Positions 34,236-43,075 are shown, numbered from the stretch's first letter. The stretch is 64,000 nucleotides of DNA from an uncultured Fibrobacter sp. (GCA_946414075.1 CAMKNA010000004.1:1-64000); one strand, 5' to 3'. Numbers and translations: made by a program. The notes: a model not told the origin generated them from the letters alone.

Positions 34236-36500
34236 ATGATGAGAGCAATATCTGTTGTCGCTTTGCTCCTGTTGGCTACGGTCTCCAATGCTTCTGCCGC
34301 GCAAGAGGTGCGGATCAACCGCTATGTGCTTGCCGTAAGCGCGAACTACGGCGGCGAGGGAAGGCCCACCTTGCGTTATGCGGCAAGTGATGCCAAGTCT
34401 TTCGTGAATGTGCTGAAAGAAATGGGCGGCGTTCAGGCAGCGAATGTCGTAGAGGTGAAGGAACCTAGCGTTGCTATGTTCCAGCAGAAGATTGACGATT
34501 TGGACAAGAAGATTGCGAAGAACAAGTCGGAAGGTGGTCGCGACGAGGTGCTGGTTTACTACAGCGGACACGCCGACGAAAAGGGGCTGCGCCTGGGCAA
34601 GGAAACTTTTGCCTGGAAGGCTCTTCGTTCAAAGATTGATTCCCTCCATGCCGATGTAAAGATCGCCGTCATTGACGCCTGCGGTTCGGGAGCCATTACC
34701 CGTGCGAAGGGTGGCGTGGCAGTGCCTGCCTTTATGGTGGACAAGAGTAGCGACATGAAGGGCTATGCCTTTATCACCAGCAGCACTCAGGACGAATCTA
34801 GCCAGGAAAGCGACAAGCTGAAGGGGTCCTTTTTTACCCACTCCCTGGTGAGTGGCCTTCGTGGGGCCGGCGATATCAGTGGCGATGGCAAGGTGACTCT
34901 TTCGGAAGCTTACCAGTTTGCCTTTAACGAGACGCTCCAGAAGACGGAGGCCACCATGGGTGGCGCCCAGCACCCCAGCCGCGACATGAACCTGGCGGGC
35001 ACGGGTGATGTGGTGATGACGGATTTGCGGAGTATGGACGCGGGCCTTGACATCGGCGAGGATGTGGAAGGACGGCTGTTCATCCGTGATGAACGGGGCG
35101 AGCTTGTGGCGGAACTTTACAAGAAGGCGGGTCGGCCCATTAACTTGGGGCTTGCCGCTGGTAAGTACAGCGTTCGCTTGGAACGCCCTGCCGAATACAA
35201 GGAGGCCAGCGTCACCCTGCAGGACAACTACCGTGCCCAGCTCACGCAGAAGCAGTTCAGCGCCATCGTGGCTGAAAAGACGACTCTCCGGGGCGAAATT
35301 GGTACCCGCGGGGACTGTGCCTCGGGCGATACCGTTGCCTGCTCGCTGGACTCCCTGGACCACAACGGAAAATACCGTGTGACTTTCAACGCCTATGACC
35401 ACGACAAGGAATCTCGTAAGGGTTTGCAGATAGGAGTTCTTGCCACAAAAACGGATAGCTATATGCTGGGTTCCCAGATTAGCCTGTTTGCAAACATTGC
35501 GTCGAAAGAAATGCATGGCTTGCAGCTGACTTTGTTCTACAATGGGGTCAACAGTCATTTTGAAGGCGCCCAGATTTCGAACCTTGTCAACTACGCCCAT
35601 TCCTTTGACGGGGTTCAGATTGCCTCGGTGGTGAATGTCTCTATGGAAAATTCTTCGGGCGCCCAGGTTTCCGGGACCCTCAATTTCGCCAGGGATTCTG
35701 TAGATGGGGCTCAGGTGTCTCCGGCGTTGAACTATGCGGGTGCATCTGATGTACAGGTGGCTGCCGCTTTGAACATTGCCGGAGAATCCGGTGTGCAGGT
35801 AGCGGCAGCCCTAAATATCGCGCAACAGTCCGATGTACAGGTGGCTGCGGCGATGAACATTGCCGGGAAAGTGGAAAAGGCTCAGGTAAGCGTGATGAAC
35901 ATTGCGGGTCGTGCCGACGGCCGTCAGGTGGGTGTCTTGAATGTTTGCGGTCATTGTGAGAAAACGCCGATAGGCTTGATCAACATTGTCGGTAATGGCG
36001 TGTGGAGCATTACCAGTTCTCTCAATGAAATGGGCGCCCTGGGCCTTTCTCTCCACATGGGTACCGCCTATCTCTACACCGCTCTCGAAGGAGAGCGCCT
36101 GATTGAAAAGGGCACGCAGTTCAAGCACTTTAGCGATGTCACCGAGGCGGGCCTTGGTCTTGGAACGCAGTTTGGCAAATACGGCAGTCACTTTGACTTG
36201 GAATACATGTTCCTTATGGAACACAACAAGGTGACTTTCAACTTTGACGATTCCGATTTTGAATATGGCTCTGATAACGGCGTCAATTTCCATCATCGTC
36301 TGCGCCTAGGCTATACGACTCGAGTGTTCCCCTTCTTCGGACTTTCGGTGGGCGGCACCCTCAATGTCGCGGCACAGGGTTATGGTACACAGATTAGGGT
36401 TAAACCCCTGAGTGAATACCACGATGACTTTGGCAGCGATGGGGATAAGTTCCGTTGGTGGCCCGGATTCTACGCCGGCATCACCGTCGGAAGATTCTAG
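34236..36500 (+). CDS. Exported caspase-family protein with surface repeats and barrel-like C-terminus
   Basis: A 754-residue protein beginning with a signal peptide (cleavage near SAAQE). A caspase (C14) domain occupies about 28-255, with catalytic His112 in YYSGHADEKG and Cys149 in IDACGSG. An EF-hand-like loop, DISGDGKVTLSEA, is at 213-225. After a beta-rich linker come about ten short repeats (about 397-590) of the form G(A/V)Q(V/I)xxxxNxA, as in LA_2272-type surface repeats. The last 150 residues look like an outer-membrane barrel ending in VGRF. It starts 1 base after the anti-sigma-like gene with GGAGGG upstream. Substrates are unknown. See the matching finding. Confidence 0.78.
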   Translation: MMRAISVVALLLLATVSNASAAQEVRINRYVLAVSANYGGEGRPTLRYAASDAKSFVNVLKEMGGVQAANVVEVKEPSVAMFQQKIDDLDKKIAKNKSEGGRDEVLVYYSGHADEKGLRLGKETFAWKALRSKIDSLHADVKIAVIDACGSGAITRAKGGVAVPAFMVDKSSDMKGYAFITSSTQDESSQESDKLKGSFFTHSLVSGLRGAGDISGDGKVTLSEAYQFAFNETLQKTEATMGGAQHPSRDMNLAGTGDVVMTDLRSMDAGLDIGEDVEGRLFIRDERGELVAELYKKAGRPINLGLAAGKYSVRLERPAEYKEASVTLQDNYRAQLTQKQFSAIVAEKTTLRGEIGTRGDCASGDTVACSLDSLDHNGKYRVTFNAYDHDKESRKGLQIGVLATKTDSYMLGSQISLFANIASKEMHGLQLTLFYNGVNSHFEGAQISNLVNYAHSFDGVQIASVVNVSMENSSGAQVSGTLNFARDSVDGAQVSPALNYAGASDVQVAAALNIAGESGVQVAAALNIAQQSDVQVAAAMNIAGKVEKAQVSVMNIAGRADGRQVGVLNVCGHCEKTPIGLINIVGNGVWSITSSLNEMGALGLSLHMGTAYLYTALEGERLIEKGTQFKHFSDVTEAGLGLGTQFGKYGSHFDLEYMFLMEHNKVTFNFDDSDFEYGSDNGVNFHHRLRLGYTTRVFPFFGLSVGGTLNVAAQGYGTQIRVKPLSEYHDDFGSDGDKFRWWPGFYAGITVGRF

Positions 36501-36773
36501 AACTTGGCGGGGGAGGGGACTACCCCCTCTAATGACCGCTGGGCTCAAACACATAGAAGAACCTACGAGATTGCCTTGCTTTCGTCTATTGTAAAATATT
36601 TGCCAAAAATTATATATTTAAAACAAGAAAAGTTAGCTATTTGGCTTAATTTAACGATTTTTGTATCATATAAATGTAAATAAACAAAAATAGACGCCAA
36701 AACGGCAGAAAAATCGGCAGATTGTATCTTTTTTCTCTCCTTTTTTGGGCGTTTTGCATTTATATTCTGGGGT

Positions 36774-37607
36774 ATGGATTCAGTCATTGCATTCCAGGAT
36801 TACCGAGAATATATGGGTCAGTGGTTCCAGGAGAAAAAGGCCCATGCCGTAATGACGTGGCGTGAATTTTCAAAACTGGCTGGATTCCGTTCCCCCGTTT
36901 ACCTGAAGCTGGTTTGCGAAGGTAAGTCGGGGTTGAGCGGAGCAGGGGTTTCCCGCGTGGCTCATGCCATGGGGCTGGAGGGCTTTGAACTGGCCTATTT
37001 CAAGGCGCTAGTGGCATTTAATCAGGCAAAACGGGAACCCATAAGGCAGAAATATTTCGACGAGATGCAGGCCCTTTCCAAGGCGCACCAGGTGAATGTC
37101 CTGGGGCAAAAGTCCATGGGGTATTTTGAATCTTGGCAGAATCCGGTACTTAGGGAACTGGTGCCCCACATGGCGGGCAAAAAGGCAAAGCAAATCGCGG
37201 TCCAGTGCATGCCGAAAATCACGGCGCGACAGGTGTCGGCCACCATCAAGTACCTGACATCAATGGGCCTCTTGAAAAAAGTCGGCAAGGATACCTTTAT
37301 ACAAACGAACAAGACCGTATCGACGGGAAAAATGGATTTTGTCCCACTGGCGGTTCAGCAGATGCACTTGCAGATGGGTGCGCTCGCTCTAGAGGCTATA
37401 AAGAACGTCCCCCTGTCCGGCCGCTCCGTTTCAGGGCTCACGCTGGGCCTTACTGAAAAAGCGTTTCAGAAAATTGTCAAGGAACTGGCGGATTTCCGTA
37501 AGCGCGTTATCGCCATCGCCACCGAAGACGATGACATGGAACAGGTGTTCCGATTGAACCTTCAGCTTTTCCCCTTGACATGGAAACTTGCCTCCGGGAA
37601 AAAATGA
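36774..37607 (+). CDS. TIGR02147-family regulator-like protein
   Basis: A 277-residue soluble protein of the TIGR02147 paralogous family, known mainly from Fibrobacter, with an N-terminal helix-turn-helix-like region (FQDYREYMGQWFQEKKA ... REFSKLAGFRSPVYLKLVCEGKSGLS) and a second winged-helix-like part around ARQVSATIKYLTSMGLLKK. A DNA-binding regulatory role is likely. It overlaps the following FISUMP lipoprotein gene by 4 bases (ATGA), suggesting it controls that gene or the whole array. The 273-base gap upstream is AT-rich and holds its promoter. Confidence 0.8.
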   Translation: MDSVIAFQDYREYMGQWFQEKKAHAVMTWREFSKLAGFRSPVYLKLVCEGKSGLSGAGVSRVAHAMGLEGFELAYFKALVAFNQAKREPIRQKYFDEMQALSKAHQVNVLGQKSMGYFESWQNPVLRELVPHMAGKKAKQIAVQCMPKITARQVSATIKYLTSMGLLKKVGKDTFIQTNKTVSTGKMDFVPLAVQQMHLQMGALALEAIKNVPLSGRSVSGLTLGLTEKAFQKIVKELADFRKRVIAIATEDDDMEQVFRLNLQLFPLTWKLASGKK

Positions 37608-40111
37608 AACAAGGAAAATTTGCACAGATGAAAAAGACATTTGGACAGAGCATTTTCTGGCTTGCATTGCTTGCCTTGGTCGCGTTGTTTGCGTGCGCCT
37701 GTTCAGGAGACGACAAACAGGCCGGCGGTGCTACCGAAGAGACCCAGATTGCCATCGAAGACAAGACTGTTGCCGGTGTTTCTGAAAAGGGTCCCTTCAC
37801 GGTGGGTTCTGCAGTCCACATTTACGAATTGGAATTTGAAACCCTCGGACATACGGGACGCTCCATTCCCGGGAAAATTGCCAGCGACCGTGGAGATTTC
37901 CGGTTTACCCATTTGAATTTGGAATGCCAATTTGCATTTATGGAGGTTTCGGGATATTACCGCAACGAAAATACCGGAAAACAATCGACGGCCCCTATAA
38001 CCCTTAATGCCCTGGTGGATTTGTCCGACAAGGAAACGGCCAATATCAACCTTTTGACTCATTTGGCTTTCGAACGCACACTGTTCCTGGTAAACGAGGG
38101 CAAACCCGTAAAGGATGCCAAGCAGCAGGCGGAACAGGAAATCCTGAAGGCGTTTTATATTGAAAACGAATTGATTGGCGACTTCGAAGGACTTTCCATA
38201 TTCAAGAAGGGAGAGGGGAATGCCGCCCTCCTGGCCATAAGTTCCTTGATGCAGGCGGACCTTGCAGAAGGAGATTTCTCCGAAAGGCTTGCGAATTTCG
38301 CCTACGATATCGAAAAGGACGGTGTATGGAACGACTCGGTAACCGCTACCGCCGTGGCGGACTGGGCAAGTGCAGTTAGCTTGTCCACCTACTATTCAGC
38401 CATCCGTAGCAACATAAAGGGCTGGAAAATTTCCGACATCATACCCGATTTCGAAAAATCTATGGACAAGTTCTGGTGGGAAAACTACGGCCTCGGCGAT
38501 TGCGATAAGGAGCGGGAAGGTGTTGTGAAAACAAACACCAATGCGTTGAGTAAGTTGAACGGCGTTTATTTCATTTGCGAGGACAACTTGTGGCGCCTGG
38601 CTTCTGATATAGAGAAAGATACGTTCGGTTGGGAAAAATCGACCGATGGCACAATAAAGAAAGGCAATGTGACGGATAGCATCTATGTGTTCGACAAAAC
38701 AGCATGGCGAGCGGCGGGCAATGTTGAGGCGAAACTTGGCGGTTGTGTGGCAGCGATTGCAGATTCTGTTGGAAAAGTTGATTCGAACTATTTCATTTGC
38801 AAGGACAATTTGTGGCGCCTGGCCTCGGATATCGAGAAAGATACTTACAAATGGAAAGCTGGAAAAGACGGCGATGTAAAATTCGGCGACGTGGTGAAGG
38901 CCAACTGCTATGTCTATGAGGATAAAGTCTGGCGAGCCGGTGAGGCAAATGACTGCTCGCTGGGGCTTCGCGGATGTACAGCCTTGAGACAGGATACCGT
39001 TGGGCAGGGCTCGGATAAAAACTGGTACAAGTGTGTTTCGCAAACTTGGCGTACTGCTACAGACATAGAAAAAGATACTGCAACATGGGGCCATGGAGAA
39101 TTTGATGGCGAAGTTCGCATAGGTCAAGTTAACAAGAATATATACTACATCTATGAAACTAACAGAAATGCATGGAGAGAAGCTACAGCTTTGGAATATG
39201 ACACCTACCAAGTAAAATGTTCTGTAGATGGAAAAATGTTTAATGGCAATGTGAATACGACAAAGAAATATGTCTGCGATGATGGCGTGATTAGAGAAGT
39301 GAAAGAACTCGAACTTGAAGCTGACGCTACTTGTACAAACGTCAATAGAAATGAGTATTACATTTTGCCAAGAGCTTATAACACCAGGAACTATTCCTAT
39401 TACAAGTGTACAGAAGAAGGTTGGTCTTTCACAACCGAAAAATTGAATAAGGGAACAATGATTGATGAACGTGACGGTCACGAATATAAAACCATTGGCA
39501 TCAAGTCGCAGATGTGGATGGCGGAAAATTTGAATTATGCCGATAGCGTGAATTATCCAAGTATGTTGGAGAGAAATTGGTGCTATGAGAATGAACTTGA
39601 TAATTGTACAAAGTATGGTCGCCTTTACGCGTGGGCTGCTGTCATAGATTGGGTGAAACTTTATGAAGGAGGTAAAGGCGAAGATTGTCGTAACGAATTT
39701 GGTACATGTACATTACCCGATACGGTATACGGGATATGCCCGCCGGGCTGGCACCTACCCGATACAACTGAGTGGCGTTCTCTGCTCAGGGCAGTTGGTG
39801 GCGAAAGCAATGCGGGCAATGATCTCAGATCCCTGACGGGGTGGGAGATTCCTCCAAGATGTGACAACAACTGTATCAGTACGGATGCCTATGGCTTCTC
39901 TGCACTCCCTGCTGGCCACTGGGACTTCATGAACGATAGATTCAACCATGTTGGCGTTAGCACCTCCTTCTGGAGCGCTACGCAACTTGATGGCTTCTAC
40001 AACTTCCGCTTCTCTTTTAATTTTCTCTATGGAGAAAAGGCATGTGCCTCATTGTCAGGCACCACTGACCATATGGCCATATCCGTCCGCTGCATCAAAG
40101 ATGAAGAATAG
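37604..40111 (+). CDS. FISUMP-domain surface lipoprotein (large)
   Basis: Starts at ATG 37604, coupled to the regulator, or at ATG 37628, which gives MKKTFGQSIFW. A hydrophobic stretch ends in ALFACACSG, a lipobox, so the protein should be lipid-anchored. A folded N-terminal part (about 50-300) is followed by repeated Cys- and Trp-containing modules (YFICKDNLWRLASDIEKDTY types, about 310-600). The C-terminal FISUMP domain (about 615-835) shows MWMAENLNYA, KYGRLYAWAA, CPPGWHLPDTTEW, GFSALPAGH and a final VRCIKDEE. FISUMP proteins are abundant in Fibrobacter and of unknown biochemical function. At about 835 residues it is the largest here. Confidence 0.85.
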   Translation: MKQGKFAQMKKTFGQSIFWLALLALVALFACACSGDDKQAGGATEETQIAIEDKTVAGVSEKGPFTVGSAVHIYELEFETLGHTGRSIPGKIASDRGDFRFTHLNLECQFAFMEVSGYYRNENTGKQSTAPITLNALVDLSDKETANINLLTHLAFERTLFLVNEGKPVKDAKQQAEQEILKAFYIENELIGDFEGLSIFKKGEGNAALLAISSLMQADLAEGDFSERLANFAYDIEKDGVWNDSVTATAVADWASAVSLSTYYSAIRSNIKGWKISDIIPDFEKSMDKFWWENYGLGDCDKEREGVVKTNTNALSKLNGVYFICEDNLWRLASDIEKDTFGWEKSTDGTIKKGNVTDSIYVFDKTAWRAAGNVEAKLGGCVAAIADSVGKVDSNYFICKDNLWRLASDIEKDTYKWKAGKDGDVKFGDVVKANCYVYEDKVWRAGEANDCSLGLRGCTALRQDTVGQGSDKNWYKCVSQTWRTATDIEKDTATWGHGEFDGEVRIGQVNKNIYYIYETNRNAWREATALEYDTYQVKCSVDGKMFNGNVNTTKKYVCDDGVIREVKELELEADATCTNVNRNEYYILPRAYNTRNYSYYKCTEEGWSFTTEKLNKGTMIDERDGHEYKTIGIKSQMWMAENLNYADSVNYPSMLERNWCYENELDNCTKYGRLYAWAAVIDWVKLYEGGKGEDCRNEFGTCTLPDTVYGICPPGWHLPDTTEWRSLLRAVGGESNAGNDLRSLTGWEIPPRCDNNCISTDAYGFSALPAGHWDFMNDRFNHVGVSTSFWSATQLDGFYNFRFSFNFLYGEKACASLSGTTDHMAISVRCIKDEE

Positions 40112-40502
40112 GTTTTACGTATAAGCCTTCGGCAAGCGTCAAAATCACGTCAAATCGACAAAAGTCTCTGAAAAAGCACTAAAAAGTGTGTTAACGAAAA
40201 TTTACATCGTTTTGTTTTTTTGTTTACATTTAACGAGTTAAGTGTAGGAGAGGAGTGTTCACCCTGTAAAAGCCCACAATGTAAAAAAATCGAGAAAAAT
40301 CCTAAAATTTTGAGTTGAGATAGTCATTTTTTGCAAAAATTCGGCGGTTCTGTATCATAGAACAGTAAAAAAATTCGCCAAACTATCAAAAAGTGGCAAA
40401 TTCGCGGTTTTGGGGGCTCCGGGACGTTTCTTTCAAACCTGGCCCATATATATTCATGTATATGGGAATTGAGCCTTAAAAAGGATGTGGAGAGAGGTGA
40501 AA
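40112..40502. other. Long AT-rich intergenic region of the FISUMP array
   Basis: This 391-base gap holds no convincing gene. It contains A/T tracts, a short inverted repeat around a TGTATCATAGAACA centre near 40350 and a perfect 8-bp palindrome just upstream of the next gene. A similar TGTATCATA stretch followed by CGCCAAA occurs in the leader of the 36774 gene. It probably carries the promoter and regulatory sites for the gene at 40503. Confidence 0.5.
40443..40466. promoter_or_regulatory. Perfect palindrome upstream of the 40503 FISUMP gene
   Basis: CCCATATA and TATATGGG flank an 8-base centre, ending 36 bases before the ATG. The position fits an operator over the core promoter or a leader hairpin. 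The TATATA-rich arms could also include the -10 box. Confidence 0.5.
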
Positions 40503-42452
40503 ATGAAAAGAGAAATCGTTACTTTGTTTGCAGTCTCGGCTGCTGTATTTCTCGTGGCCTGCGGTTCCGACAGCAGCGGAACCAATGCAAACGACGGAGA
40601 AAACGTCTCCGTTCAGGCAGAAACCTTCGACGACCTGCCCAATTGCAGCAAGAGCAGGGAAGGCGATTTGGCCGAAGTCCTGGACGAACGCAAGGCCTAC
40701 CGCTGCCAGAAGGGCGCATGGGAATTCGACCACGATGTTCTTGACACGGTCAAGACCGAAGACGAGTTGCCAGCCTGTATTGGCAAGAAAGAAGGCCTTT
40801 CGTTGTTTGTCAAAAGCGAAAGTGCTGCCTACACCTGCGATGGCAAGCGCTGGACCAAGGAAGACGCCCCCGGCGAATCGGGAGTCGTGGAATACGAAAC
40901 CGAAGACGATTTGCCCAATTGCGTTGTCAAGCGCGAGGGTGAAACGGCCCTGATAGAGGGCGAGGCCTACCTGTGCGACGGCACCCGTTGGAAATCTGTG
41001 GGTACCTACTACGCTACCGAGGACAGCCTCAGCAACTGCACCGCCAAACGGGAGGGTGAAAAGGCCTACATCGCCGACGAGGGCACTGCCCTGAAATGCA
41101 CCGACGGGGAATGGAAAGAAGTTAAGGCCGCTGATCAAGGCCGAAGCGAGCCTGGCGATGATTCACCAAAATCGTCGTCATTGACTTCGGATACCCCCAC
41201 GTCATCCTCGACCCCGGATACCCCCACGTCATCCTCGACCCCGATCGAGGATCTGTCTTCGTCTTCTGTCAAGGTCCCCGAACCAGAAGAAGGGACTCTC
41301 ACCGACTCCCGCGATGGTCAGACATACAAGACCGTTGTCATCGGTACACAGACCTGGATGGCGGAGAACCTGAACTATGTTGCCACGAGTTCCGTTTGCC
41401 CTCTGGAAAACAGTGCCTACTGCAAAAAATACGGCAGGCTCTACCTTCCAGGAGGAGCCTCCACTTACTGCCCAAGCGGATGGCATGTTCCCTCCCTTTC
41501 GGAATGGACCGTGCTGTACAATTATGTAGATGCGAATAACGGCACGGAGGGGGTAGGCAAAAGCCTGAAATCTACCACGGGGTGGTACGAGGCGGGAACC
41601 ACGGTTGGGAAAAGAATGGCTGTTGCGACAGGGAAGGACCAGTTCGGTTTTTCGGCACTCCCGGCAGGAAGCTGCTGGTGGGATACGCCCTCATGGAACT
41701 GTTATAGCGATGACGAGGCGAGATTCCTTGCAAGCGGAGGCGAAATACTTCAAATTCTCTACGATAGCGATATCATTACACAAGAAGAAAACTCGGATGG
41801 CACCAACGTGAAAGTTTCTGTCAGGTGCTTGAAGGGGGCTGCTACAAGCGCTTCAAGCGCCGGAAATACCAGTTCCGCAAACGTGGATGTCGAATCGTCC
41901 AGCAGTTATGTAGGCAAGGACAGCAGTTACTACGATGCCAAAAACAACACCCTGACGGATTATCGCGACAATCAGGTGTATCGGGCGACTACTATCGGCA
42001 CGCAAATTTGGATGGCGGAGAATCTGAACTATGAGGCGGCAGGGAGCCGATGCGCTGGGGAAAGCGGAGCGACAGAAAATGGATGCTCCGTTGACGGTCG
42101 CTTGTATAGTTGGGCTGCGGCAATAGATTCCATTGCGCTGTATGATGGAGGCAAAGGCGTAGAATGCGGTTATGGTAAAACGTGCACTCTCCCGACAAAG
42201 GTTCGAGGCATATGCCCAATGGGTTGGCATTTGCCTAGCGGGGAAGAATTTACAATGTTACTTGCGGCTGACGATTTCTGCTATGATGGCGGCAATGAGC
42301 AATTTTGGAGTTCTACGGAGGCAAATGATTACAGTGCGTACTACATGTATCTGTATCCAAACTACGGGTGTGCCACAGGCGGGGTGAAGATTGGATCTTA
42401 CAACAAGCTAAGGAATGTTAATCTAGTCCGTTGCCTCAAAGATTCAATTTAA
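40503..42452 (+). CDS. FISUMP-domain lipoprotein with two FISUMP domains
   Basis: A 649-residue lipoprotein (lipobox FLVAC). The ATG at 40503 follows AGAGAGG and is preferred to ATG 40485. Four Cys-pair modules of about 36 residues ((E/F)DDLPxC...REG...AYxCxxGxW) fill residues 40-200. A Ser/Thr/Pro linker containing a 9-residue tandem repeat follows, then FISUMP domain 1 (about 263-445), a Ser-rich linker and FISUMP domain 2 (about 482-649). Both have the WMAENLNY, GWHLP/VP and VRCLK landmarks. The first module block is nearly identical in DNA to those of the 43076 and 44999 genes. Confidence 0.88.
   Translation: MKREIVTLFAVSAAVFLVACGSDSSGTNANDGENVSVQAETFDDLPNCSKSREGDLAEVLDERKAYRCQKGAWEFDHDVLDTVKTEDELPACIGKKEGLSLFVKSESAAYTCDGKRWTKEDAPGESGVVEYETEDDLPNCVVKREGETALIEGEAYLCDGTRWKSVGTYYATEDSLSNCTAKREGEKAYIADEGTALKCTDGEWKEVKAADQGRSEPGDDSPKSSSLTSDTPTSSSTPDTPTSSSTPIEDLSSSSVKVPEPEEGTLTDSRDGQTYKTVVIGTQTWMAENLNYVATSSVCPLENSAYCKKYGRLYLPGGASTYCPSGWHVPSLSEWTVLYNYVDANNGTEGVGKSLKSTTGWYEAGTTVGKRMAVATGKDQFGFSALPAGSCWWDTPSWNCYSDDEARFLASGGEILQILYDSDIITQEENSDGTNVKVSVRCLKGAATSASSAGNTSSANVDVESSSSYVGKDSSYYDAKNNTLTDYRDNQVYRATTIGTQIWMAENLNYEAAGSRCAGESGATENGCSVDGRLYSWAAAIDSIALYDGGKGVECGYGKTCTLPTKVRGICPMGWHLPSGEEFTMLLAADDFCYDGGNEQFWSSTEANDYSAYYMYLYPNYGCATGGVKIGSYNKLRNVNLVRCLKDSI
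40626..40739 (+). repeat. 114-bp module repeat in FISUMP genes, copy 1
   Basis: Encodes the first Cys-pair module of the 40503 gene. The same 114 bases recur at 43196-43309 (12 differences by my count, mostly silent third positions) and at 45128-45241, all in frame at the same place in three lipoproteins. Confidence 0.85.
41189..41242 (+). repeat. 27-bp tandem repeat, two units, in linker
   Basis: Two exact 27-base units (41189-41215 and 41216-41242) encode DTPTSSSTP twice within a Ser/Thr/Pro-rich linker between the Cys modules and the first FISUMP domain. The length is a multiple of three, so slippage would change linker length without breaking the frame. Confidence 0.9.
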
Positions 42453-42482
42453 CAAGTAAACAAACCAACAATAAACACAACC

Positions 42483-42502
42483 GAAAAGGAACAATCCTTT
42501 TC
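42483..42502. promoter_or_regulatory. Perfect 8-bp hairpin between FISUMP and GIY-YIG-like genes
   Basis: GAAAAGGA and TCCTTTTC pair around ACAA, 30 bases after the FISUMP stop and 32 bases before the next ATG. No T-run follows. It could slow or partly end transcription, or be a processing site. Confidence 0.35.
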
Positions 42503-42534
42503 ACATCGTGTCCAAGGTGCAAAGGAATTAGAAA

Positions 42535-43050
42535 ATGAGTAAGAAAGTAATGGTAAATGTCGGGAGTCTTCTCTTTGCTGCAGAGCCTGGATGCTATAAG
42601 TGGTGGGCTAAAAGGCAAGAGTTGGATAAACTTTTGCAGGCATTGGGACTTAATTATGACAGGGTGAAAAATGATATTGAAAAATATGGAGACCTTTTCT
42701 GCATTTATGTAGGAAAATCAAAAAAAATAAGAAAGAGACTCGTCTGCAATCATATTGATGGCTCCATACGCTGTTCAACGCTGCGCAAAACAATAGCAGG
42801 ATTAATGAATATCAAAAGTGAACAGGAAAATAATCAGAATTTCATTGACAAATTTTCAATAGAGCCAATGTATATCAATCCCCAAAAGGAGAAAGAAATT
42901 ATAAATGAGCCGAATCCAAATAAACCTGGTGAAACATATCTTCGCATACTAAATAGCGATGGGAACGAGCATAATCTCGCAATAAAAACGATCGAAAAAA
43001 TAAAAAAAGCAAGAGAAAGGGCGGAGAAAAACATTCCATTCACAAAGTAA
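42535..43050 (+). CDS. GIY-YIG nuclease-like protein (AT-rich, possibly acquired)
   Basis: This 171-residue protein begins MVNVGSLLFAAEPGCYKWWAKR and continues with FCIYVGKSKKIRKRLVCNHI and STLRKTIAGLM. A G-x-Y/W motif, then IYVGKS, an Arg a few residues later and the closing S-x-LR match the order of the GIY-YIG endonuclease fold and its small stand-alone members. There is no visible DNA-binding domain; the rest is Lys/Glu-rich. The gene is clearly AT-richer than its neighbours and interrupts the FISUMP array. A mobile or defence-related origin is possible. The nuclease call is moderate, because the final catalytic Glu is not certain. Confidence 0.55.
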   Translation: MSKKVMVNVGSLLFAAEPGCYKWWAKRQELDKLLQALGLNYDRVKNDIEKYGDLFCIYVGKSKKIRKRLVCNHIDGSIRCSTLRKTIAGLMNIKSEQENNQNFIDKFSIEPMYINPQKEKEIINEPNPNKPGETYLRILNSDGNEHNLAIKTIEKIKKARERAEKNIPFTK

Positions 43051-43075
43051 TGGAAATGTAGGAATGGTTTAGAAC

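Noticed and set aside
34629-35600. A 323-codon minus-strand frame opposite the caspase gene
   Set aside because: The plus-strand protein carries the catalytic His and Cys motifs and repeats; the antisense product looks like a mirror artefact.
34236-36500. Caspase gene as part of an anti-phage or gasdermin cell-death system
   Set aside because: There is no gasdermin, TIR, CRISPR type III-E or similar partner, and the protein has a signal peptide, so it should not act in the cytoplasm.
36500-36540. G-run and C-run after the caspase gene as a terminator
   Set aside because: AGGGG and CCCCCT can pair, but the alignment is imprecise and no T-run follows, so it was left out.
38396-39481. A 361-codon minus-strand frame opposite the large FISUMP gene
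   Set aside because: The product has no recognisable domain, and the plus-strand frame has clear repeats, a lipobox and a FISUMP domain.
41189-41242. Direct repeats that might suggest a CRISPR array
   Set aside because: There are only two adjacent 27-base units with no spacers, inside a coding linker; no cas genes are near.
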